64,000 bases of DNA from Archaeoglobus sulfaticallidus PM70-1 (GTDB lineage Archaea; Halobacteriota; Archaeoglobi; Archaeoglobales; Archaeoglobaceae). The notes below the pieces were generated by a model, which saw nothing but the letters and a program-made list of their open reading frames with translations, was not told the origin of the DNA and did not search any database. The stretch covers positions 2,012,932-2,076,931 of the forward strand of contig NC_021169.1 of assembly GCF_000385565.1 (NCBI RefSeq). Reading direction: 5' to 3'. Made by a program: the position numbers and the translations under genes. Of the stretch, positions 9,433-16,071 are shown one piece after another (position 1 is the first letter of the stretch; every line of letters begins with the position of its first letter).

Positions 9433-10059
9433 TCAGAGTATCTGAATCTGTTTGTACTTCTCCCTCTCAACAACATTTCCAAACTCGAATTCAACTGGTT
9501 TCACGAACATGGGCCCATCAGTCACAAAGGTATGGAACTCTCCAAGCTCCCCGCAGGGATCCACTCCCAAGGACATTAGTTCATCGATTATCTCATCGGA
9601 GAATTTCCTGCCGAGGTATTCATCCAGCCCGAGATCCTTCCTTACAGAGACGATGTAGGCTGTATATCCCTCAGACAGAAACTCTCTCGCGAGCTTTTCG
9701 GTATCCTCCTTCCAGAGCGGAAATACTGGTTCAACATTCACCTCATCGCAAACCTGTTCAAGCCACACCCTGTGTTCTTCAAGAAATATGTCCCCGAAGA
9801 CAACCTTCTCAGCTTTCAACCCATTCATTAACCTTTTGAACTCAGATTTGTAGCCCTCCCAGCTTGAATTTCCAAAAACTCCATCTATCTGTAGAGCTTT
9901 CAACTGCCTCTCTAAGGCAATTTTGTAGAAGCCGTGCGCCCTTGACTGGTTATCCTCGTCAAGCATGCAAATCAGCTTGGATACTTCGTTCCCATTCCTG
10001 AGCATTCTGTGAACTGCCAAGCATGAATCCTTTCCACCACTCCACATCGCCACAATCAT
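9433..10059 (-). CDS. PP-loop ATPase, Dph6-like (diphthine-ammonia ligase family)
   Basis: The 208-residue protein has the PP-loop SGGKDSCLA at 7-15 and the VFGDIFLEEHRVWLEQVCDEV block of the MJ0570/Dph6 family. Eukaryotic Dph6 amidates diphthine on EF-2 using ATP and ammonia, and archaeal members are thought to do the same. It lies between cobalamin genes, so a role in corrinoid amidation cannot be excluded from context, but the family points to diphthamide. Confidence 0.78.
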   Translation of the reverse strand: MIVAMWSGGKDSCLAVHRMLRNGNEVSKLICMLDEDNQSRAHGFYKIALERQLKALQIDGVFGNSSWEGYKSEFKRLMNGLKAEKVVFGDIFLEEHRVWLEQVCDEVNVEPVFPLWKEDTEKLAREFLSEGYTAYIVSVRKDLGLDEYLGRKFSDEIIDELMSLGVDPCGELGEFHTFVTDGPMFVKPVEFEFGNVVEREKYKQIQIL

Positions 10060-10138
10060 ATCAAAATTCTTTTACTTAAAGTTCAAAAATATTGCGTTAT
10101 CAACTTTATCAAATTAACTTTACACTAAATCCGGAAAA

Positions 10139-10148
10139 CTTTAAATAT
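10139..10148 (+). promoter_or_regulatory. TATA box of the cbiM operon
   Basis: CTTTAAATAT lies 37 bases before the GTG of cbiM. AAAGGAGGTGG at 10171-10181 is a strong ribosome site. No cobalamin riboswitch can be seen between 10060 and 10185. Confidence 0.5.
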
Positions 10149-10185
10149 CAAATTTTCAGGATTAAATATCAAAGGAGGTGGATAC

Positions 10186-10842
10186 GTGCACATAATGGAA
10201 GGTTTTCTGCCACCATTCTGGGCTGCAGTGTGGTATGCCTTTTCACTTCCGATAGTTGGATACGGTACATACAGAGCCAAAAAGGAGATTGAGAAGAACC
10301 CAAAAAATAAATCCCTGCTTGCTGTAGCGGCTGGATTTATTTTCGTGCTATCTGCTTTGAAAATACCGTCTGTAACTGGAAGCTGTTCTCACCCAACAGG
10401 AACGGGAATAGCCGTTGTGTTATTTGGTCCTGCAATAACAGCCTTCCTTTCAATAATCGTGCTGCTGTATCAGGCATTACTGCTCGCTCATGGTGGTTTA
10501 ACAACGCTCGGTGCAAACACAGCATCAATGGGAATAGTCGGGCCGTTTGTGGGGTGGTTGATATACAGAGCAATAAAGGGTAAGACGAGCATTAAGGTCT
10601 CTACATTCGTAGCCGCTGCTGTGGCAGACTGGGTAACCTATGTTGTCACTTCAATCCAGCTTGCCCTTGCTTTTCCTGCTGGTGCCGGAGTGGCTGGAGT
10701 GATAGCCTCTGCCACAAAGTTCTTGGCCGTATTTTCTGTTACGCAGATTCCCCTCGCGATAATAGAGGGTATAGTTGCCGCCCTTCTGATGGGCTATCTT
10801 GTTCAGATAAGAGATGACCTGTCCGTGGAGGTTGCAGCATGA
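10186..10842 (+). CDS. cbiM: Cobalt ECF transporter substrate subunit CbiM
   Basis: The 218-residue membrane protein begins MHIMEGFLPPFWA, the metal-binding N-terminus conserved in CbiM, where Met1 and His2 coordinate Co(II). It also has the SGSCSHPTG-like motif (here VTGSCSHPTGTG) near 63-74. It is the S component of the cobalt ECF importer. The GTG start is fixed by AAAGGAGGTGG five bases upstream. It is followed immediately by cbiN, cbiQ and cbiO. Confidence 0.96.
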   Translation: MHIMEGFLPPFWAAVWYAFSLPIVGYGTYRAKKEIEKNPKNKSLLAVAAGFIFVLSALKIPSVTGSCSHPTGTGIAVVLFGPAITAFLSIIVLLYQALLLAHGGLTTLGANTASMGIVGPFVGWLIYRAIKGKTSIKVSTFVAAAVADWVTYVVTSIQLALAFPAGAGVAGVIASATKFLAVFSVTQIPLAIIEGIVAALLMGYLVQIRDDLSVEVAA

Positions 10843-11108
10843 AGTTAAAGGTGATTGTACTTCTGACAGCGATCTTCTTTTTCGTTACCATAGCCGCTGC
10901 TGAAGAATGGGCTGGAGCGGATGAGAAGGCAGAAGAGGTTATTGGAGATATAGCACCCGATTATGAGCCCTGGTTCTCTCCAATCTTTGAACCTCCAAGC
11001 GGTGAGATAGAAAGCCTGCTTTTCAGTCTGCAGGCTGCAATAGGATCACTGATAATCGGCTACATCATCGGATACTACAGAGGGACAAGATATGCGCGAA
11101 ACGCTTGA
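10839..11108 (+). CDS. cbiN: Cobalt transporter accessory subunit CbiN
   Basis: The 89-residue protein has two membrane helices (about 5-21 and 62-80) joined by an acidic extracytoplasmic loop with the EPWFSPIFEPPSGEIESLLF motif of CbiN. It helps load cobalt into CbiM. The ATG overlaps the cbiM stop (ATGA) and its 3' end overlaps cbiQ by 17 bases. Confidence 0.95.
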   Translation: MKLKVIVLLTAIFFFVTIAAAEEWAGADEKAEEVIGDIAPDYEPWFSPIFEPPSGEIESLLFSLQAAIGSLIIGYIIGYYRGTRYARNA

Positions 11109-11817
11109 GCACATACAGCTAAGCTCCAGAAAAGTTTTGGATGGGAGTCTGAAGATACATTTCTGCCTTCTTTTACTTTTATTTGTTGTTACGAGTGGAA
11201 AAGTCAGCGTATATCTTGCAGCATTTGCCATATTTTCATGCCTCTCGCTCTATGCTGCTGGATGGTATTACATAAGGATACTCAAAGTCCCGGTCTATTT
11301 CCTCATTTCCGGAATCATCATAATTCTGCTCTTCATTCCCGGAAAAACAGCATATCAGCTATACTTCCTGAAAATATCCGAAGAGGGAATAGATACTGCC
11401 ATAAACACAACTCTGAGGGCTTTAGCCTCTCTCTCAATCATGTCGTTCATGATTCTGACAACCACAATTCCAGAACTGTTCTCCACATTTAAAAGGCTGA
11501 GACTGCCGGGGTTTATTGTTGAAATGTGTCTTCTCGTCTACCGAGTAATACAGATTCTGCTCGACGAGGCTGCAAAGCTCGATATGTCTGCCTCTTCACG
11601 GCTTGGATATGCTAGCAAGAAGGTCTTCGTAAACACGACTGCCCTGCTGTCATACTCCCTGTTCCTGAGGTCGCTTAAGAGGTCTGAAAAGCTGGACAGA
11701 GCGATGGATGCGAGATGCTACAGTGGAGAGATGCCGGTTCTGGATAAGAGGAGCCGTGGGTATAAGCATGCCATTACGATCACAGTTATGCTTATCTCGA
11801 TGTGGTGGTTCCTGTGA
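11092..11817 (+). CDS. cbiQ: Cobalt ECF transporter T subunit CbiQ
   Basis: The 241-residue protein has several membrane helices and the coupling-helix signature near AMDARCYSG at about 204-212, corresponding to the conserved A-R-G motif that contacts the ATPase. It links CbiM to CbiO. The stop overlaps the chosen cbiO start as GTGA. Confidence 0.93.
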   Translation: MRETLEHIQLSSRKVLDGSLKIHFCLLLLLFVVTSGKVSVYLAAFAIFSCLSLYAAGWYYIRILKVPVYFLISGIIIILLFIPGKTAYQLYFLKISEEGIDTAINTTLRALASLSIMSFMILTTTIPELFSTFKRLRLPGFIVEMCLLVYRVIQILLDEAAKLDMSASSRLGYASKKVFVNTTALLSYSLFLRSLKRSEKLDRAMDARCYSGEMPVLDKRSRGYKHAITITVMLISMWWFL

Positions 11818-12839
11818 TCGAAACAAGGGATCTGTGGTTTAGTTATGGTAGCAGAGAGGTTTTGAAGGGTGTGAACTTCAGGGCGAATAAGGGCGAGGTG
11901 ACGATACTGCTTGGCAGGAATGGTGCTGGGAAGACAACTTTGCTCATGCACCTGAACGGTTTGCTGAAACCATCCAGAGGAGAGGTTTGGATTGATGGTG
12001 TAAGGGTTAAATACGACAGAAAGAGCCTGATAGAGGTTCGAAAAAAGGTTGGCTTCGTTTTCCAGAATCCCGATGATCAGATTATTGCCCCAACGGTGTG
12101 GCAGGATGTCGTTTTCGGGCCCAAGAATATCGGGATGGGTTACGAGTTTGCTGAGGAAGCTATAAAAAGTCTTGGGCTGAAAGGTTATGAAGAGAGGCTC
12201 TGCAACTCCCTGAGCGGTGGAGAAAAAAGGAGAGTTGCGATAGCAGGAGTTCTTGCGATGAATCCTGACTACATAATTATGGATGAACCAACCGCAGGCC
12301 TTGATGGCTTCGGGCTGAAAAACATGATCGAGATAATCGAGAATTTGAGAGATAGCGGAAAAACATTCGTTATCTCCACTCATGATCTAGATTTCGCAAG
12401 AGAGGTTGGTGAGAGATTTGTTTACATGGACAATGGAGAGATAGTACACGAAAGCGACAGGGTCGATCTGAGATTCGCCAACAGATGCGGGCTGAGGATA
12501 GGTAACGCCAGAGGCAGGCTTATCGTCATACCACACAATGCAGAGATCCCGGATGTGGATGCAGATTTCATCGCAGCGATGGGTACAAAGGCAAAGAAGA
12601 GGGCCTCTGTGGAAAAGCTGGAAGTCGACATCACAAATGCCGTTCTCGAGAGATCAATTTTAAGGGCCATTGAGGGGCATACAGTCATGCTGATATGTAG
12701 CACTGAGATGCTGAATGTTGTTGAGAGGGAAGCCGAAAAGTTTCCGGTGTTTCTGGAAATTCTGGATGGTTTTGACCATCTCGCTGCTGTCAACACCGAT
12801 AGTATTTTCGACAGCACAATTAAAACAAAGAGGAGGTGA
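11814..12839 (+). CDS. cbiO: Cobalt transporter ATPase CbiO with C-terminal extension
   Basis: The 341-residue ABC ATPase has Walker A GRNGAGKTTL, signature LSGGEKRRVAIAG and Walker B YIIMDEPTAGLD. It powers the CbiMNQO importer. I chose the GTG at 11814, which overlaps the cbiQ stop as GTGA. An earlier in-frame GTG at 11802 is possible. After the ATPase core (about 220 residues) there are about 110 extra residues. They are longer than the usual CbiO tail, contain no motif I can name, and may be a regulatory domain. Confidence 0.93.
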   Translation: MIETRDLWFSYGSREVLKGVNFRANKGEVTILLGRNGAGKTTLLMHLNGLLKPSRGEVWIDGVRVKYDRKSLIEVRKKVGFVFQNPDDQIIAPTVWQDVVFGPKNIGMGYEFAEEAIKSLGLKGYEERLCNSLSGGEKRRVAIAGVLAMNPDYIIMDEPTAGLDGFGLKNMIEIIENLRDSGKTFVISTHDLDFAREVGERFVYMDNGEIVHESDRVDLRFANRCGLRIGNARGRLIVIPHNAEIPDVDADFIAAMGTKAKKRASVEKLEVDITNAVLERSILRAIEGHTVMLICSTEMLNVVEREAEKFPVFLEILDGFDHLAAVNTDSIFDSTIKTKRR

Positions 12840-13192
12840 AAAATGGAGCTTTTGATGTTCGCATCAGTTAGCATTGCCATAATCCATTCCTTAGCTCCCG
12901 ACCACTACTTTCCATTTGTCGCCTTAGGAAAGCTGAAAAACTGGAGTGTGAAGAGAGTGCTTGCCTTCTCAGGAGTTGCTGGAGTATTCCATGTCTCATC
13001 CTCGATCGCTCTTGGACTCATTTTGATAAACGGGATCAACCTAATTGGTGTAGCAGAATCCATTGAAGAACTCTCACCATTAATGCTTGTGTTCATTGGA
13101 TTGCTGTATGCAATTATTTCAGTTATAAGGGGTCACAGCCACACCCACTCAACCTCAACGGCAATGATGTTACAAGAAAATAAGCAAGAAAG

Positions 13193-13213
13193 CTCACACC
13201 CTTTAGGGTTGAG
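13193..13213 (+). repeat. Left-end hairpin of the IS
   Basis: CTCACACCCTTTAGGGTTGAG forms a near-perfect stem with ACCC/GGGT around TTTA. AAAG immediately 5' of it can pair with the TTAC cleavage site, as in IS608. Confidence 0.8.
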
Positions 13214-13330
13214 ATGAATTGCGTAAGAATGCCTACCAATAACTTTATACAGCCGAAGTTTATATCATCCGTTGGAACTGTAACGCTTGAAGTTGTTAAG
13301 AGATATATCGAAGAGCAGAAAGGAAAATGA
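13214..13330 (+). pseudogene. Truncated TnpA (Y1 transposase) C-terminus
   Basis: This 38-codon frame reads MNCVRMPTNNFIQPKF followed by ISSVGTVTLEVVKRYIEEQ. That is the end of IS200/IS605 TnpA proteins, where a P-x-F/Y-x-S-x-G segment precedes a terminal KxYIExQ helix. The HuH and catalytic Tyr parts are gone. Its TGA overlaps the tnpB ATG (ATGA), so translation coupling to tnpB may be what keeps it. Confidence 0.75.
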
Positions 13331-14580
13331 GAAGGACTAACGTCTTTAAGTTAAAACCTACGAAGGAACAAGAAAAGAGGTTGTTCGAGCTAGCTAATAA
13401 CTGCTCTCGATTGTGGAATGAAATTAACTACAAACGTCGTCAATCATTCTTCTCAGGTGAAATAGACTGGAACACTGATGAAGAATATCATAAATATAAG
13501 AAAATCATAGGTTCTGCAATGGTTCAACAAATTATAAGAAAGAATAACGAAGCATGGAAATCTTTCTTTGCTTTGTTGAAGAAGAAATCTAAAGGCAAGC
13601 TCCCTCCTAATATTCGTAAGGTTTCTCCACCTAGATACTGGAAAGATCGAAAAGCTGGTAAGAGAAAGTTGAGGATTCTCGTTAGAAATGATTGTTATAA
13701 GTTAGGAGGTGATGTATTAAAGTTCGGGAAAATGAGAATTAAATGGAAAGGAAAGAATAGATGGAAAGGGAAACAAGGAAGGTTAGAGATCGTCTATGAT
13801 GAACCGAGCAAGTCATGGTACGCCTTCCAGCCTGTAGAGGTTGAACCTCTACATCAACCAATTGGATATAAGAAGGCGTACTGTGACTTGGGTGTGAGAG
13901 TGCTGATAATGGCAGCAATCGATAACGAAGTGTTTGGATACAGTTCTAATCGACTGCTTTCAGATTGGTGGTATTGGAGTAAGAAGATAGCAAAATATCA
14001 AAGCAAGCTAAAACGAGTTAACAACAAACACACATCAAAGAGGTTAAGACAGCTGTACAGAAAGCGTAAGAGAAGGTTCAGACACTTTGTCAACACTATT
14101 GTCAATAGATTTATAAGATTATGTTATGAGAGAGGAGTCTCAGAAATTGTCATAGGTGATTTGAAAGGGATTCGAAACAACAATAATGGAATTAAAAAAT
14201 TCAACTCAATGATTCACAACTTCTGGAGTCATGACTATCTGATTCAGAGAATTAAAGAAAAAGCAGAAGAATACGGGATGAAAGTGACACAGGTGGATGA
14301 AAGCTATACTTCATCCAGATGCCCAAGATGTGGTTCTGTAAAGGTATATAAACACAAAAGACTGTTTAAATGTCTTAACTGTGGATTGGAAGCACATAGA
14401 GATGCTGTTGGCTGTGTGAATATAGGGGTTGCTCAGGGTAATAACCCTGGGGAACTCATTAACGGGGCAGTGGCATGCCCTGTGTTTCTGAGAGTAGAGG
14501 AAGGGGCTGAGGTAAAAGCCGATGTAGCCCCGATGTCCGTGAAGCTCTCAGAAGCACGAACCTCACACGCTTTAGCGTGA
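13327..14580 (+). CDS. tnpB: TnpB, RNA-guided nuclease-like protein of the IS
   Basis: The 417-residue protein has the TnpB layout: N-terminal helix-turn-helix/REC part, RuvC-I Asp near 187 (YCDLGV), RuvC-II region near 273-281 (EIVIGDLKG), zinc ribbon Cys332, Cys335, Cys349 and Cys352, and RuvC-III Asp near 359 (HRDAVG). TnpB proteins cut DNA with an RNA from the element's right end. The usual RuvC-II glutamate before DL is a glycine here (position 277), so activity needs care. The frame is intact and runs into the right-end hairpin. Confidence 0.93.
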   Translation: MRRTNVFKLKPTKEQEKRLFELANNCSRLWNEINYKRRQSFFSGEIDWNTDEEYHKYKKIIGSAMVQQIIRKNNEAWKSFFALLKKKSKGKLPPNIRKVSPPRYWKDRKAGKRKLRILVRNDCYKLGGDVLKFGKMRIKWKGKNRWKGKQGRLEIVYDEPSKSWYAFQPVEVEPLHQPIGYKKAYCDLGVRVLIMAAIDNEVFGYSSNRLLSDWWYWSKKIAKYQSKLKRVNNKHTSKRLRQLYRKRKRRFRHFVNTIVNRFIRLCYERGVSEIVIGDLKGIRNNNNGIKKFNSMIHNFWSHDYLIQRIKEKAEEYGMKVTQVDESYTSSRCPRCGSVKVYKHKRLFKCLNCGLEAHRDAVGCVNIGVAQGNNPGELINGAVACPVFLRVEEGAEVKADVAPMSVKLSEARTSHALA

Positions 14581-14591
14581 GAGGATGTCAG
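14440..14591 (+). ncRNA. Possible omega/reRNA from the tnpB 3' end
   Basis: In IS605-family elements the guide scaffold RNA spans the end of tnpB and the right end. Here the region ends in the hairpin 14562-14581 and TCAG at 14588-14591. Host sequence from 14592 would then serve as guide. The 5' limit is a guess. The call rests on family knowledge plus the hairpin, not on a visible promoter. Confidence 0.4.
14562..14581 (+). repeat. Right-end hairpin of the IS
   Basis: CTCACACGCTTTAGCGTGAG is a stem-loop with ACGC/GCGT around TTTA, built like the left-end hairpin. It includes the tnpB stop codon. Confidence 0.8.
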
Positions 14592-14850
14592 TTGTAATAA
14601 GCCTCTCACCAGGCATACCACTTATTCCATTAATGCTCGCCGCAAATAGTTCAATCGAGCTGATGTCAATAACAATCAGCTTCGCTTCAGCAACCATAGT
14701 AACAGTAGTGATCCTGACATATATTTCATATAAAGCGTTCAGGCCGCCAGAGATCTTTCATGGACGGGAAGATGTCATTGCCGGATTGATCATCGCAGCC
14801 GTTGGAGCGATAACCCACATAATAGAGATCAAGCCCAAAAGGGTGACGCA

Positions 14851-15339
14851 ATGAAGGAGACAAAGCCTGAGATTATAGGAGTTCTCTTCGCAAAGCTGAA
14901 GCCAAACAAAAAAGATGTTTTCGCGGATATCGGGTGCGGGAGTGGAGCAGTATCGGAGTTTTTTTCGAGATATGTTAGCAAGGTGTATGCTGTCGAAAGG
15001 GATGAATCGATGCTCCAAATCGCAAAGGAGAGGCTTAAAGGTAACAACATTGAACTCATACTGTCTGACGGCTATGACTTTCTCAAAGAGCATGATTGCG
15101 ATATCGCTTTCTTTGGCGGGACAAAAGGCATAGAGAGAATGCTTGAGGTCTGCGATGCTGAAAGGATTGCTGTCAATGCTGCTCGCATCGAGGTTGCAGT
15201 TGAAGTTACAAAGAAGATGAAATCCATGGGTATTTTCGATGAGGTTTTAATTCTGAACATCTCGAGAAGCTACGAGCTTGCTGGAGGGACTGCTTTCAGA
15301 ACCCTCAATCCAGTGTTCATGATACTCGGAAAAAGATGA
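14851..15339 (+). CDS. cbiT: Precorrin-6B/7 C15-methyltransferase (decarboxylating) CbiT
   Basis: The 162-residue class I methyltransferase has the SAM motif FADIGCGSGAVSEF near 23-36 and the CbiT-type FFGGTKGIERML segment near 88-99. It methylates C15 and removes the acetate carboxyl at C12 of the corrin ring in the anaerobic pathway. The ATG overlaps the stop of the broken permease gene (ATGA). The IS insertion just upstream could therefore affect its translation. Confidence 0.93.
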   Translation: MKETKPEIIGVLFAKLKPNKKDVFADIGCGSGAVSEFFSRYVSKVYAVERDESMLQIAKERLKGNNIELILSDGYDFLKEHDCDIAFFGGTKGIERMLEVCDAERIAVNAARIEVAVEVTKKMKSMGIFDEVLILNISRSYELAGGTAFRTLNPVFMILGKR

Positions 15340-15348
15340 GGTGATCAT

Positions 15349-15936
15349 TTGCTGTATGGAGTTGGACTCGGACCGGGTGATAAAAAGCTTCTGACCTTAA
15401 GGGCTGTAGAGATAATTAAAGAGGTAGATGAAGTTATCGTCCCAGGAAAGATGGCTTATGAGCTGATAAAGGATATCAGAGAGCCAAGAATAGTTGAGTT
15501 TCCGATGGGTAAGAGTGAAGAGGTCGCGAGAAGCCTTGCCAGGGAGATCTCTGAGAGAGATGATGACACAGCCTTCTGCTGTATTGGTGATCCAATCTTT
15601 TATTCTACCTTCCACCACATAGTCGAGGAATTGCTTGCTATAAATCCAGAAGCAGAAGTTGAGGTCATACCGGGGGTTTCGAGCATCAATTCAGCCCTTG
15701 CGAAAACCAGAACATTCATCAACAATTCGATGCTGCTGACAACCCAGGATTTCTTCGATGTGGATGTCGCTGTTGTTCTGAAGGCAAAAAGATCGAAAGA
15801 GGTTGTAGAGAAGCTGAAAGAGAGAGGCTTTAACGAGTTTATACTGATCGAAAGGATGTTCATGGATGGTGAGAAAGTATATGAAAGCATCCCGAACAGG
15901 GCAGATTACTTCAGTGTTCTGATAGCGAAGAAGTGA
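15349..15936 (+). CDS. cbiL: Precorrin-2/cobalt-factor-2 C20-methyltransferase
   Basis: The 195-residue protein has the tetrapyrrole methylase fold, with GVGLGPGDKKLLTLRA at the N-terminus and a central CCIGDPIFYSTF segment typical of CbiL/CobI. It adds the C20 methyl in cobalamin synthesis. The start is TTG at 15349, placed by alignment with the family N-terminus and by AGGTGAT upstream. Confidence 0.9.
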   Translation: MLYGVGLGPGDKKLLTLRAVEIIKEVDEVIVPGKMAYELIKDIREPRIVEFPMGKSEEVARSLAREISERDDDTAFCCIGDPIFYSTFHHIVEELLAINPEAEVEVIPGVSSINSALAKTRTFINNSMLLTTQDFFDVDVAVVLKAKRSKEVVEKLKERGFNEFILIERMFMDGEKVYESIPNRADYFSVLIAKK

Positions 15937-15969
15937 TGTTGATGTTTTTGAATCTATGTTTGTCTAAGT

Positions 15970-16042
15970 TTATCCAGCCTTGTCCAGTTCATCTGGCTTC
16001 GTCTGGATAACTGTCCACCAGAATATACAGCCAGATGGACAA
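15970..16042 (+). repeat. Nested CCAG/CTGG inverted repeats between cbiL and ubiD
   Basis: TTATCCAG at 15970-15977 and CTGGATAA at 16003-16010 are perfect inverted arms. Inside is a second pair, TCCAG...CTGG. A third, GTCCA...TGGAC, follows downstream, just before the ubiD TATA box. This could be a terminator or a regulatory hairpin. Confidence 0.5.
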
Positions 16043-16050
16043 TATTTTTA
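16041..16050 (+). promoter_or_regulatory. TATA box of ubiD
   Basis: AATATTTTTA ends 21 bases before the ATG at 16072. This suggests a leaderless transcript. Confidence 0.45.
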
Positions 16051-16071
16051 ACACATGAATCTACTCTCTTC

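Larger units (their letters stand above)
13174..14591 (+). mobile_element. IS605/IS608-type insertion sequence with deleted tnpA
   Basis: Left boundary: target TTAC at 13170-13173, then a 19-base linker ending in AAAG, then the left hairpin at 13193-13213. Right boundary: right hairpin at 14562-14581, then six bases and TCAG at 14588-14591. These spacings and the TTAC/AAAG pair match the recognition scheme known for IS608 TnpA. Excision between 13173 and 14592 rebuilds the host frame, which independently fixes the ends. The element is 1418 bases long and holds only the tail of tnpA and a full tnpB, so it cannot move by itself. Confidence 0.85.
12843..14854 (+). pseudogene. NicO/UreH-like metal permease interrupted by an insertion sequence
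   Basis: The first half (12843-13173) encodes 110 residues starting MELLMFASVSIAIIHSLAPD, with membrane helices and a His-rich GHSHTHS segment near 98-104. The second half (14592-14854) continues with VISLSPGIPLIPLM and two more helices. Joining base 13173 to 14592 restores one 197-residue frame with no lost codon. The His-rich loop, the fold and the place between cbiO and cbiT suggest a nickel/cobalt or related exporter/permease. The 3' half keeps an ATGA overlap with cbiT. As it stands the gene is broken. Confidence 0.8.

Noticed and set aside
10060..10185. Possible cobalamin riboswitch before cbiM
   Set aside because: The 125 bases are AT-rich without the conserved B12-box or helices, and such riboswitches are rarely found in archaea.
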